A stretch of 64,000 nucleotides of DNA from the NCBI GenBank assembly GCA_013399875.1, contig VXAZ01008180.1, forward strand, positions 124,001 through 188,000, given 5' to 3'. The stretch comes from Gymnorhina tibicen. Lineage: Eukaryota; Chordata; Aves; Passeriformes; Artamidae. The notes under the pieces are model-generated. The model did not search any database. It was not told the origin of the DNA and saw nothing but the letters and a program-made list of their open reading frames with translations. Made by a program: the position numbers and the translations under genes. This document shows, in pieces, positions 50,236 through 63,900 of the stretch. Positions within the stretch are counted from its first letter, which is position 1; each line of letters begins with the position of its first letter.

Positions 50236-53200
50236 GAAAATGTCTTGCCAACATGGGTACCTGGGGCACCTTCAAGTCTGTAAAGAAGTCTGTTTCCTCC
50301 TGCCTAACATCAGCCCTTTGCACCATACCCTCTGGTTGTACCACGCTCTGTCACATGATAATGGGCAAAAGCAGCCAAAACCCTGAAGTTTCAGATGTTG
50401 CTCTTTTTAAAAGCAGCAAAGGGGTCAAAAAGAAGAACTGCTTGGTTTCCAAGAGGATGCTGTTTGTCCTGGTAGGCTGGGACTGGCTGGCCATGCCTGC
50501 ACATCACCGAAAGAACAGAGGACAAGTCTGTTCCAAGCACTCTCTGTCTTAGATCTACCACGTGCCCTGAGCCAAGAGCACTGCTTTACCCCAAAGCAGT
50601 AACTTGAACAGACTTTGTAAAGTTGTGGTCCTGTTGTCATCTTAGAACTCAGTGTGTGTATCAAGGAGGTGCCTCTGTGTGTCTGCCTTATCTAATAACA
50701 AGCAAACAGTGACAAAGGATCTCCAACCCCCGTGACAGCACTGACTACCTAAAAACAGAAGGGCAAAGGTCTTCAGTGCTAAGTCTTACCCAAAGTTAAC
50801 TCAACAAACCTATTTATTTACTGAATAACTCCAACCATTAAATTTGCAATTATCTATACAATATCAGCTGGTGCCTTGAAGAACTAAACTTGGAGGGGGA
50901 TCCATTTAAGGACACATAGAGACATCAGAAATCTCAGAGACATACCAGAAGTTTTGCCAGAAATTTGTTTAAAACACAAAACAAACATCAAGAGGCCAGT
51001 TTCTGTGAAGGAATGTGGTACTGTGTGTACGCACTAAGAAAAATGTGACCTTTGTAATGCAGATACATCACACTATTTTACACACGGGGAGAGGTCCCTC
51101 CTCAGCTTCTCTCCATGGGTCCACTTTGATAAGGAAGGGATGCTGCACATTATATGGCCTCTCCATGTCTGGCAGCAGCTGTTTTTTAACATTAGAGCCA
51201 GTGATGTAGCAACACCAGCCTATTTCCAGCTAACAGCACTGATGCAGTTTTCGAACTGTGCACAGCTTCCAACAAGCTGGATGGAAAAGCACCGTCTCTC
51301 CTGGTCCCCTAGAACATCACATCTGGTGTGGCATTTGTGAAGCCCCTTTCACACTGACGTAAGCCTTTAGAAAGTTTTGGTGAGGACTAAATGCATCCTG
51401 CCAGTTAGACCCTGCAGAAGGAGAGCACACCCTCACACTTCGTGCCCAGGCAGATTCAGAGAGCCTGAGGTCGGTCAGGAGGTTGGTCCATGTAATGCCA
51501 GCTCAGAAAGCTCCAGAACAGCAATTACCACCTGCTTGAGAAATCCAGGGAGCTTGGCTAAGCCTTGGGGACAATGTGAAATGAAAGTGGTCAGAAGAAC
51601 GTCAGAACGGTTTGAGTGTGGGCTGGGGATATCCCAGACAACAAAGGCTGTTTGGTAAGATCTGCTTTACATCTGCAAAGCAGATGAGAGTTCAATGCTG
51701 AGGATAATTTAAAAGTCAAATAAATGGTTTAAAATGGCTTGTAGTAAGTAAAACCATATTTCTTTGTAAAGTAAGCTGCCCTTGTTTGCTGGGTGGATGT
51801 ATACACACCAAGCCAGACAAGCAGATGAAGAAAAACTGGTCCCTGGGTTTAAGGAGAGAGTCTTGGCCAGTCTGAGAGGAGGTGCAGTAAAAGGTGGAAG
51901 AAAATATCCCATCAGTGCTTCAAAGGGCAGGTGGACAAGGAGCTGGCGGTGGATGAAAGCCCATAACTGGAGAGGACAAATAGTGACAGTGGATTGCAAG
52001 GTAATGCACTGGATATTCTTCTGGGTCAAAGCACTGTCTCAAGAAAGAGGCAGCTTCCCTTCCCCACAGTCCCTCTCGTGAGCTGACAAGGTTTGCAGAG
52101 CTGCCAGTGGTTGTGCAGTAGGTCCTAACTGCCAGACAAAGTTAAATCTCAATTTTCAGAAGCCAGAGGCACAGAGGAAATAGACCCTGATAAAATATCT
52201 AGCTGATAACCTTGACAAAATCACAAAATTAAATAAATAAGCAGGAGTTGGAGATTCTGGGTAGCTCATTGAATACAAAAGGGCAAACCCAACAACGTCA
52301 CCCCAAATCCATATACCTCTGGGGGAAAAATAGCTTTATTTTAAAAAATATCATCATATTGTCAAAGACTCCTTATCAACACCAGTAGATGCAAGCTGAC
52401 AGGCTGAAATCAATGCCAGCTATTGGAATATGAAGGCATGATAAAAGGCTATGACTTCCTTTGAAAAATATGTATTTAGATGTAGATCAAGGATACTTTC
52501 ATTTTGTCAGCTTTTTGATCAACTCACTTAGCATATTTAATTAAAGATATGATAGTCAATCTCATTTCTAATTGCATGCGAAGTGGCAATATTTTGCAGA
52601 TTGGTTCCTGCTTGGGAAATGTGTCTGTTTGTAGTACAGCCCACTTACGTACTAAAATGGCAGCTTTCTCTCCACAGTTTACAGAGACGTTAACGAAGCT
52701 GGAGCTGTCAAAAAATAAAACATCCTCTGCTGTAGCTGTGCATACTAACAAGTAGTCTTAATGCTGGTGAAATTTTCATGTAGAAATGAGTAAGTCAGTG
52801 TCCTTAAAAAGGAAGAAAACCAGGCCTTATTTAGTGCCAGAGTAGACAAATAAAATAATTTGTTAGAAAGAGTGAAAAAAAAACCCCACAAAGCAAGTTC
52901 AGAATACCATAGAATGTGTTATTGAAGTAAGTTATGTTGGTAATACGAAAGCTAACTGAATCACAAATAAAGAAAATAAGTAGAAGAGTGGGGTTTAGCA
53001 TGAGGTGAAGCAGCATCAAAATATCACATGCAAAAATAGCAAACAGGCTGGGTTAGAACAGAAAGAGGATGTTGCTGTGTCTTCACCACAGAAACGCTGA
53101 TCATAAGCTTATAAAATGGTTAATATTGCAGCTTCAAAGTTTAGTGTAGTGAAAGATGATTTTCATAATAATGTAGGGACACGTCCTTTGAAGCTAAAAT

Positions 53201-56200
53201 AGAAAAAGGCAAAGGTACAAAAATTTCAGTTGCCCTTTCAGGAGCAGTATCCTGAAGCCAATGAGAAAGACCAGCTGCTGACAGTTAAATCAGATCAGAA
53301 CTCCCACAAGGTAGCGGCTCAGGGTGTACAGCCCTCTAAAACGCAGAGAAGAAAAAGCACAGATGATGTGTTGGAAATCGTTAATAGTCTGAAGCTGTGA
53401 AGTTTCTTAATACTTCAAATCATTCCTAACTAATTGGTATTGTGGTACCACCCAAGAGGTCGTTGCTGGAACTGAAGGCCTGCTTGTGCTGGGCACAGCC
53501 ATCGGAAGCACGAGATGTCTGTCCATCCTCAAGTCTGTTAAAATATGTGAAGACACAACCGCCAATGGAAAGATAGCATTCTCTGTCTCTCCTTGCTGAG
53601 CTTGCACATCATCTCACCATTCCCTGTAAGATGTCTATTTTTTATAGCTGCAAACAAATGAAGGAATGTTAACCTTAAATCACCGCAGCTCGGGAATGTG
53701 GGGAGGAGAGCGGGAGCGCAGGGAGCTGCCGTGATCCTTCCCTGTGATCTGCCTGACCCCAACCAGCAGCTGCTGGTAAAAGCACCACCTTGCATGGTCA
53801 GGCTGTGCCTGTGTGTTTGCATAGTTTCTAGTGAGGGTCATGCATTCAGTGTCCAGAAAAAAAAACTTCTTTGCATCGTGGAAGCTCTTTCAGACCTAAA
53901 GTCTGTAGCAGCAAACCAGCAGCAACACAGATCGCTACACCTAAAGGATTTATCAAGTTTTGGTGATTCATCTTAGATAAATCGTTCCCTTCTCCCCTCA
54001 GTAGATCTTAAATGTAAAGAAATTTGCATCGGAGTGTGAAAAAGAAATCTCAATCATCCTCTAGAAAATGAGATACTGGTCATCAAACACTGCACTTCCT
54101 GTAATTGCCATCACGTTGTAAGAGCAGTCACGCTGGCACGAATTGCAGTTTAATTGTTCACAAAAATACTCAGACTACACAAGATGACCCATCTGATCCC
54201 AGAGCTGGCACAGCAGCCAAGCCTTGGAATGTGCTCACAAGCCCTGTTTGAGGAGCAGTACCCCTGAGCTGGGGCCACCCCCTGTGCACTGCTGGTCGTG
54301 CCCAGGCCCTGCATCCCTCCGTGTCATCGCTCCACCCACAGCTCACCAGCATTCCCAGCAGAGGGGAACTGGTCCCCTGCAATGCATCCCTTTCCTGCAG
54401 CCTCCATGCAGACAGGCACTCCCCAACACCTTAAAGCCCTTAAATCACTCTTTAAACTGCTTCCCCCCACAGGGACATTTCAAACCACATCATAGCCCAC
54501 CAAAAGCTCCCACAGCAACCCAGATTTCTTCCCTTGGAACCTTTTTCAAGCTGGAAAAGGTGGGACAAGATACTGCGTGCTGCCACACCGCTAAGCACGC
54601 TAACCTGTAGCTGGGTTTTATTCTAGACCCCTTCCAAGACTGCCTGGCTTTGCAATTACTGAAGAATACAAATAGCAAGGATACAGCAAGCAAGGCAGTG
54701 GAGACACAGGGCCACACCTGCAGCACCTGCTTTGTGGTGTGAAATAAAGGATTGCTGACAGTGAGCATGAAGCAGCCTAGAGCTGCTACCTGGAGGAGCA
54801 AAGCACATGGAATTTTGCAAGGAACAAGGCAGTAAGAAAAGCAGAGGAACCAAGGGAAAACAAAATGATGACCAGCTAGCACGTGCCTCTCTGGAGATGT
54901 CCAACTTGATCAAGCAGCAGCACTCCAGCCCCAGTCAGGCACAACATTCTCCTCACCAGGATGGTGGCAGTCCTTGCTCTCCAGAGGATCCAGAGAGCCA
55001 CAGCAAACAGCAGGAGAGCCATGGATAAGTGAGGGAAGGAGAAGCCTCCCAGGGCCATGGGTTTCACTTGACCACACTCACAGGAAAGGAGGCTCCCATG
55101 GCAGCTGGTGTGTTTTCCAATCAGTCACACACTTACCTGGGAATTACCATATCTGCTACTGGAGAGCACTGTTTGAACTGCTGGAGAGCACTGGGAAGAA
55201 GAGGTTATGAGTAGCTGCCATCTGCAGCAGGGCAGTCACAGAGCAGAGCAATCCACACACAGAACAAAATATGGGTGCTCTCAGCCCAAAAGAGCCTTAT
55301 CTGCCATCTCATTATTGCCAGCTAGTCATATGTTTCATTGCACAACCTAAAGTAGCATCCCACAACAGATTTTTTCCCTCCAAATTCACATCAGCAGGCA
55401 TCAGGCACTGAACCGGTATGAAATGCAAGTTTAGGGGACCATGGTACACAGAGGGAACTTGCCTTCAGTTTATTTCCTGAAGCGGACAGGCCACAGTGGC
55501 CACAGCGCAGGTGGTTTGTCTCTCCATTTCCCCTTTCCCCTCCCATAACTTCTGCAAGAACAGGGAGGTTTGCATCTCCCCAGCCCTGAGGAATGCTCCA
55601 GTGCATTCCCCACGGAAAGGTACCCGAGGAGCAGCAGCCCCTGTGGAAAAGGACCCTTCTTGGAAACTTAGCAAAAACCAATTTTACTCACAGTGCAGAG
55701 GAAAACAAGTCTGAGCCCCTCTTAAAACAGTGTTTAAGGATGCCAGCAAGCCCCAGTGAATCTCATATTGGCATCAACTTGTGGCCATAAATTACTCAGA
55801 CATGACTGAAAGAGGGCAGAGACTGCCAGTGTCCTGTTCAGGGGGTAAGCAGAGGAGACACAGCCCTGGGAATGTGCAGCTCCGCAGGCAGCACAGCCAC
55901 CATGGGTACCACTTGTGCCCATCTGCCTTACCCCTGAGCACAGAGACCCCCAGCAACCAGGGACAGCCTTTGCCACAGCCCTACCAGCCCTTCATTTTGT
56001 GAATTGCTGGCAGCTAAATCCATACCTCTTCTTTTCCTGCTTTGTGCCGTAGATGCCCAAAGCAGAGGATGGAGGTGGCTAACTACCGTGTCCTCATCTT
56101 TCTGCAGCAATTTCCAGTTCATCTGCCCCTAACCTACATCTTGGCAGCCCGGCCCAGTGATACATCACAAATCATTTGCATCAAGCAGACCCACGGGTGC

Positions 56201-57490
56201 ATTGCTGTCAGTAGATGAGCTCCTTCCAAGTCTCAGGATTTATGGCTGCATCCAAACCACCGGTGCCATGGCCAGGATGGCACAGACTCACCCGCAGTTT
56301 GACTCCTTCAACTGCTCTAAAAAAACACTGAAATATTAAGGATGAGCAAAAGACTGTGCCAGAAGGAAAAAGGAGATAAATTATCAAATAAGGAGGAAAA
56401 AACCAAACAACCCAAAACCAAAGAAAATGAGGGCTTGACAGTAGCTGAGGTTACGCAAGAAGAGGAGGGGAAGAAGCATCTCCCTGTGCTGGAGAAAGCC
56501 AGCACAGAAGAGGCTGCAGGAAAGCAGAGCACCTTGACTGCACACTCTCTGCCCTGCGGTGTTTTGTTTGTTTTTTTTTTCTAAACAGGAGGTACAAGTC
56601 CAGGCTCTGCTCCTGAAGATCCTGTCAGAGATGGTGCCCAGCCAAATGGGAAATCCAAAAAGAGTCTCAGAGGAGCCAGAACAAAGCTTTGTATCTGGAG
56701 CCATGTACGATAAAGAAACTCAGATCAGTCTGCTCCAAGCATTGAGGAAGTTTGGATGAGGGTGGAAGCATGATGGCCAAGATCTGCCTCTTCTCTGACA
56801 GGTCAGCCATAAGCAAAGAAGTTATTTCTCTAATTTTAACTTTCCAAGTCCAGAAATGGAAGTAGTTTCTCTCACAGACACTGTCCAGTAGGAAAAAACC
56901 TGAGCTGAAGGATTTTGTTTTCATCATTAGAGCAAAGACAATATATCAACTTGCAAGGCAAGGCCAACAGCAAGTGGCTTTTCTTGGGTTTTAGATGGCT
57001 CTTTTGGGTTTCTTTTTTGCTGTTGTTTTACATTTGTGTCACAAACCAGTCTGTCTAGCAAGCGTCCCTTCCCTGAGAGTGCTGGCAAGTAGCAGAAGTG
57101 GTTTCTCCTCCCCTGCGTCCCCCACCTCGCCGAGTGCAGCGTACCAGCTGTCATTTGCAAACACTTATCCCATAACAGCGACTGCCGCTCAGGGGGCCGG
57201 GGCTTCCAGATTTATTTCCATTCCCAAAATTCATGACCAGTGGCCTGATTCGCAAAGAAAAGCCAAAGGCTGGGAAAGAAAGCCAAAGAAGGAGAAACAC
57301 AGAAACAATTGTTCCCCTTGTGAAAAGCATGCCTTAAATCTGTCTCTCTTTCTTGCCCTTTTTTTAGCCTAGCTTCGGGGTTCTCTGCCGAACCCCCCTG
57401 GATCAAGAGGCCCTTGTCAGAGCGGGGCACAGCGTGGGTTTGCCTCGCGCGGTCCCCGAAGCTGTGCCGGGGCTCCCCCGCGCGTGACCG

Positions 57491-57498
57491 TGACGTCA
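57491..57498. promoter_or_regulatory. Full consensus CRE (CREB/ATF site)
   Basis: TGACGTCA, the perfect 8-bp CREB/ATF palindrome, inside the CpG island. In promoters this site is usually close to the transcription start. Confidence 0.65.
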
Positions 57499-57513
57499 AC
57501 CAGCGTTCGCGCT

Positions 57514-57533
57514 AAAACGCCGAGTTTTGGCGG
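57514..57533. promoter_or_regulatory. Inverted pair of E2F-like sites
   Basis: AAAACGCC (57514-57521) and TTTTGGCGG (57525-57533) face each other with a 3-bp gap, 15 bp from the CRE. Both resemble the E2F consensus TTTSGCGC but neither matches it exactly. Confidence 0.45.
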
Positions 57534-57950
57534 AGCTCGCAAACGCGCTCGCAAACACCCGGGAGGCAAACAAACAAACACATACACACACACCCGCGGA
57601 CGGCGCGCCCGCGAGGAGGGCTGGAGAGCAGCGCCGAGCCAAGAGCGCCGCGGGCGCGGCCGGGCAGGTACGCGAGCGCTGACGGACGCGTGAGCGGGGA
57701 TCGCGTTGCGAAACCGCGCGCGGGCTGTCGCTGCAGCCCGCAGCCTTCACACGGTCCCCCCCGGCTGCACGGGGCTTGCACAAGAGCCTCCGACCCGAGG
57801 AGTGATGCTGCTTGGGCGCTGCCGGTGCCCGGAGCCTACGAGCCGGCGCTGCGATTTGGCTCCGGCAGGAGCAAGCGAGCGCAGGTACGGACAGGATTTA
57901 TTTTTCCTGTTGAAACACATTCGTGTGCAGATTAGCGGCGGCTCTGCGCA

Positions 57951-60900
57951 CGGGGAGCCCAGATACCACCAGATGACTCTTCCCTGCCAGCCCACAGCCA
58001 TCCCGAGAGGCAGGCAACACCCAGCTCTCCAGCCAGCACCTGGCTCCTCTGGGATTAATGACCTGCCCTCCAAGCAGATAAACCCAGGTGTCGGAGGGAC
58101 ACTAACCCACAAACTACTTTTTTTTTAAGCAGAGAGAGAAAACAACACCTATGAGACAGGATTTCCTCTTCCTAGAGAACAGCAAATCTAGTGTTTCTGG
58201 ACCAAATCCAAGAAGGCTCTGTAAAATTCCCAGTTTCTAATTTTTACCAACAAAAAGAGGCCAAAGCAAAAAGCAAACCCACAGAAATCCACTGCTGCTT
58301 CTGTTCCTTATTTAGGGTAGACTACATCTCAAATCTAATTATCTCTCTGCAACTCCCTGTGCAGTCAAGGCAGACAGAGAGGGATCTCCAAGGAGCAATT
58401 CTTTTAACCTGCCTGAAACACCTACCTGGGGATGTGACCGACTCTCTCTCACACCCAGCATCCAGGGATGCTATGCCGAAATTACTCCAGATCCTGCCTT
58501 CTGGGACATGCAAGTCAGACTGAACTCTTACACTCAGCAGAGCAGCTTGTCCTTCCAAATATTAGCCTCTCCAAACACCTGGAGGTGAAGGAACATCTTG
58601 GGTGTGTGTTGACCCAAGGGACTACAACAATGGCACAACCAGTCTGCAAGAAGAGGCTATTTCACTGTTTGTGCTTTGTTTTCCCTTCTTTCCACAGATT
58701 ATGGCAATCTAATAACTGGATTTAGAGTTCCCATACGGCCACGGAACAGCTTGCTTTTTCATTCACTGGATCCAGAAATGTCCCTGTTCAGGGACAGCTG
58801 TGAGATATGAACAGGATGTGCCAGTCGGGGAAGTGCACCTCTTGCCTGCTTCAGTGTTCCACATCACTGTCCTGCGGCAGGAGAGGTTCCTCAAAAGTGA
58901 ATGCTGGCCACCTTGCTACAAGAAAATCAGTGCTTTGGAAGACAAGTGTTGATGCAGCAGTTGAAGAACTCTTGGACAACCCAGCTGGAGAGGACTTGCC
59001 GCTTGGTCTGTAAGGCAGATGGGGAAAAAAGAAAAAGTGACTGCTGGGGACATGGTTCCTATCAAAGCTAAGCAAGAGTCTCTGCAGTTTTTAAACATGA
59101 GACAAAAGGGCAAAGCACTGTTGGCTGGAGACAGAAGAGGAAAGGGCAGGAAGACAAATGGCAGGAGACGAAGCACCGCTGACGGTGCTGAACACGACCT
59201 GAAAGGCAATCCACGCTGCCCGAGAGCTTTTCGGTCACTGCAAAAAGCCACAGATTTCTAGATAACAGAAGAACGTCCTTCAAGGGACACAGTTCCTGCC
59301 TCTCTAGAGCCAATATGTAAAATGTAATTAAGCTTACATTTCTAGGGACAGCTAATTATGGAGCCACCAGTAAAGAAGCGGTGCCATCCCTGCCAATGTA
59401 CATCCTGGGAGGCTGGGAGTGTTGGTGAGGACTTGGAGGACTCTGCACAGCACAAAGCAGATATCTCAGCAACATTTACTGAGACCCTTTCCATTCTTAA
59501 CCAATGGATAGGAAGAACAGAAAGAAATCATGGGTGCAATCGCATTTTAAGTGAGGGATCAAGACTTTGTGGCTCCTTCTTCCAGTGGGAAGGCTGTGTA
59601 CTCTGGATGGCCACAGTAGGACCCACCCCAAATTTCTGAGCATCAGGCTCAGGCGGGCTAAACAAGTTTGAAGGGATTGAATCAGCATGAAGGGAGGCTA
59701 AAGGGGAGCAGTTGTGGAGCTGGAGTGTTCGGAACAAAAGCAATGAAGGAAACGGACCAGCTGCCTGCACAATGCCACAGAGTGGGGAACACGTAAAATC
59801 AACAGTTATGACACATTTGCAGGCACAAACTTAACACAAAGGTGTTACCAATACCTGATGGAAAGATTCACATGCCAAAGCATCAACACCAGTGGAAAGG
59901 TAGGTGACAAGAGAGGGAAGGTTCACCCTCTGGCAAAGATGTCAGGAACCGCTTTTGAACCAACAACCCTGACTACCTGAGCAGGCAGCTCAGTCTGCCC
60001 AGGACACCAAAAATTGCCACCTCACCCCACACAGGCCACTCTAACCTGAGGCACCAAGTCTCAGTTCTGTTGCTCAAGACCAGGGCTCTTGCACACCACG
60101 TGTTGTTCCTCAGATGGAAAAAGTAACCCCAACTCAGCTGCCAAGCTGAGCCATCTCCTGACCATGGCAGATTCGTGTGAAAGTCAGTCCTGGAGGCCAA
60201 ATTTATAAACACACTCTTCCACCAGCTGAGGGTGTGTTTGCCAAGCACAACCTTACCCAAACCTCCAGCTGGGCTTGCAGAGTTCTGGTTTCTTCCCTGT
60301 GCTTATCTCCAACCCTGCTCCTATTAACAGCTAATTTCCCCTCTACATCCTTATCTGCCAACTCAAAGAGGGATGTTGCAATAGAGAGGTTATTAGTTCC
60401 CAAAGGCGGGGTCCTATGGTTGCTCACCACCCTCTGCTCCCCTGAAACCAGACAAATCTTGTTGGCACCCCCAAACCAGGAACCTGCTGCCCTGTGACCC
60501 TCCAGCAGCACCTCCATCAGACCCAGCTCCCCAGTCCCCTGTGTGTTTGCTGGGAATCTCCAGCACCACTGTGCCTAAACCATCCTGCTCCTGGGCATAG
60601 GGAGAAAGGACAAACATGACCTGGATCAAGTTGACAATTCCCCAGGACCATCTGCCAAGGACCAGCATGGAGGCATCTGTCCTGCCACTCACACATTTGC
60701 TGGCAAACATCACTTTATTTTACTTATCATCATCACCTTCATTTAACTCCAGCCCAGGAAGCTCCATAGCAGGTGTCAACATGAGAGAGAAAAAGGAAAT
60801 GTTTTCAAATTTAAAAGTAACATGAAACCCAGCAAACACTAAATTGCCTTGTAATCTGAATCATTATATTTGTTGGTAGGAAACAGAAAAAGCCCAGCTA

Positions 60901-63900
60901 AGCACTATATATTTAGCATTTTAAAGCTAAAAATAGCAGTAACTACATCAGCAGGGAGAAGGAGTTTGAACAGAAAGTGAATGATCACAAGAAATTATTT
61001 CTGGATATTTTAAGTAAGTGCCCTGAAGTTGAAAAAGGCAACACATGTTCAAATCTCTGTCCAGGCTTACAGGACAAATATAACCAGGTAAAATAGGTAG
61101 AGGGGAGGAATGCTAAAGCCAACTATAAAGAGAAATTAGAGGTTAAGAAAGATCAATTATCTATAAGGAAGCACGATGTACTTTGGGAAGATTTAACACT
61201 GAGAATGGTTTCAGATTTCGAAAAGAGGATCCCTGATCTCCTCTAATAGTTTGGCTACTCCTAGTTCACAAATGAGTCCACTCCATCTGTGAATATTCCT
61301 GACACTTTACATGGTTCAAAGGTTAATTCCTCACTTTCATTCTGAGATGTTAGAGAGTCAAACTTCACCAACAGCATAGAGTTATAATGTAATAATGTGT
61401 TAAACTACACAAGAATATGCTTTTCACTTCATTTAGGAGGATGCTAAAACCAAACCATGCTCTGTTCATGCTCTTCATCAACCACATGTGCCTTATCTCC
61501 ATCACAAGTGGATATTTTCTCCTGTGACACACCCAGGGTGCAGCACTAGACATTGGCTGCTTAAATAAATGCCTGTATCTCCAGATCCATGTAGCTTTTT
61601 CTCAAGCTTATGGAAGTCTCAATATAAGAGATCTCTGAACCATGGATGTTGATTTTCAACAAGTCTTGGATTTCAGAAGAAATTCCATAAGTCTAAAAGA
61701 AGGCTGACATTTTGTCTGTTTATAGAAGTATATAACTACAGAGACTGGATTACTATAGGCCTGTCAGTCTGAAACTAATCCCAGGGAAAAGAATAGTTGG
61801 TACAGAGCTAAAAGAGCTTAATGCCAATCAACATGTTCATGAAAAACAAATCTTGTCAAATTAATTCTCATTTTAAGAGATTACAGTTTCCTTGATGGAG
61901 CAATAGTATTAATGCAGCAATCCCCCACATCGCAGCTCTCCTCACTCCGGTTGGGCCGGTCCTGCTCTGAATCAGAAAGCCAGCCTAACATTCCCTAAAA
62001 TAAACTAAAATCTGGTCAAAGGCTTCAGGATGCAACTGGAAATAGGAACTTTTTGGGGAAGCAGGGTTCTGCTGTGTTCTCCCATTGGCTCTGTGCTGGT
62101 CAGAGTCTTTACTGATAGCCTGGGCAGTAAGAGCATTACTGAGAGCACGGGTGAGATGGAGGTGGAAAGGATTAGGGAGCTGCTGGAAGAAGAGGAGCCT
62201 GTGCTGCTGGGAAGCAGTGATGAATCACCTGATGGAAGCAAGGAGCAGCGGCAGGCCCTGCACGGCTCCAGGCAGCCCCAGTGTGGTCAGGCTCGGGGAA
62301 GAGCCACTCTGAACAGCAGCAGGAGCACCAGAGGTAGCTTGAGATGAGCAGGATGACCTCGGTGGCTAACACAGTCCATGGAGGAGCACAGGGGATATCA
62401 CACGGGAGTGGGAATGCTGCTGTGGCTGCTGCAATGCCCACTCTAGGTCAGCAAGTGCCAGATGAGGGGGATGTACAGCTCTGTCATGTGGCCTAGGAGG
62501 GATCTTGCTGCAGCACAAGGAACCCGTAGCTGTTCCCTGCTGCCCTCTGAGCATCCAGTATCTGTGGGGCCATTAGAGGTGAGCAGGCAGAAGCCACCAG
62601 CATTTCGCTTAGAACCTAATCAAAACAAAGGAGACTGGAAATGAAGTCCATCCTTTTGGCCCCAAGAACAACCATCGTGAGACTTGGCCTCTCTGCCACC
62701 AGAGAACACACACTTCAGGAAAACCTCATTCAAAGCAGCATTGGGGCAGGGTGACTTTGCCATCTCTTACACAGGACTGCAGCTTGCACAAGGGGTCACG
62801 GATCATTCCTTCTGACCATGCATCTGGCACCACGTCCAAGCAGTTATTAAAAATAAATAAATCTTTAAAAATACTGCTAGCTCAGAAACCTCTGAGTCCA
62901 ACTCACAGCAGTGTTTGTGCAGTGTGAAAGGTACCCAAGCTGCAAATCACAGTGTAATACACTGTGTTATTAACAGCAACCTGCAGCAGGACACGAACTC
63001 AGCACTAAATCCTGCATGGAAAACTGCTCCAGATTACCCGTCCCTTTGTATTTAGGCTTCCATTACACCATGGCTGTCGCATTGCTCTCGTACCTCTGCA
63101 GGACAGGGGGGCAGAAGGTGGCCTTGACCTCCATCCTGCAGCAGGATCCCGGATCCCGGGCCCTGCGAGCTCCCGCTGGAGACCCACCAGAGGGCGGTCG
63201 GGGTTGTCTTTTCGTCCGACTACACCATTTTCCACCTTTGCAGCCCGGGGAGCCTCACCACAACGTCGCTTTTTATCTTCTGTGGCCACTTACAGCTGCT
63301 TTCCAAAGAGAATATAATTGGTGTTATCACATGCCATAGATATGTACAGATAACATAACATGGTTGCTACGGATGAAGAAGCTATTTATTAATTGGAGTC
63401 CCTAGGACGTTGGTGGTACATGGGACAGCCTCTTTTAGAGCTGCATCAGACAGCAAGCCCCAGGATCCCATGGTTGATTATGCTGGTGTTTAAAGGGTTG
63501 GAGTGCCCACAAAGTTTATGCTGGCTTTTTGAAGAATGAAGCTTGTTCTACAGTTTTATTTATTCAGAAAGGTGAAATATACCATATTAAATATAGATAC
63601 AAAAGATTAGACAAAGTAATATCTCCTTCTGAGCTATGGTACACCATTATCAGTGTTGAACTCAGCTTCAAGACCACAGTCATCACGACAAGTTTCAGTC
63701 AGATACTATCATTATACTACCATTATTATTTATTATATAGCTACCTTTATTAGTACTATATAGCTGCCTTTGACAGCTCTTGAAACCCCCTTTACCTCCT
63801 GCTTTCATCTTCCTCACTTTTTTGACTTCTCCAAAACAAGGATGACAGTGCTGCTTTTTCCTTCTCCTGCACAGCCCAGCCTGCAGTACAGAAGCTTTCC

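Larger units (their letters stand above)
43056..57379. other. Intergenic or upstream region without a recognised gene
   Basis: No ORF here shows a known domain, and no exon series could be assembled. The expected upstream neighbour from human synteny (SNX4, from memory) is not recognisable. The region contains one CR1 tail, probable old LINE fragments, a 31-bp tandem duplication and a TA repeat, all listed separately. GC content rises from about 53.7 kb rightwards. Confidence 0.5.
57380..57950. promoter_or_regulatory. Second CpG island, candidate promoter of unknown gene
   Basis: A CpG-dense block with sharp edges on both sides. It contains a full palindromic CRE (TGACGTCA), E2F-like sites facing each other and plus-strand donor-like sequences CGGGCAG|GTACGCG (exon end 57667) and GAGCGCAG|GTACGG (exon end 57893). 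These donors suggest, weakly, transcription to the right. It could instead be a distal ZNF148 promoter on the minus strand. The overlapping ORFs (up to 140 codons) have no recognisable domain and reflect the GC-rich composition. Confidence 0.55.

Noticed and set aside
57496..58128. ORFs of up to 140 codons in the 57.4-58.1 kb CpG island
   Set aside because: Composition-driven, overlapping on both strands, with no recognisable domain. The region is better described as a candidate promoter.
62030..62347. A 105-codon plus-strand ORF with an acidic EVERIRELLEEEEP stretch
   Set aside because: It overlaps other frames and a minus-strand Ser-rich ORF of similar size, with no domain or splice context. 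I could not support it as a gene.
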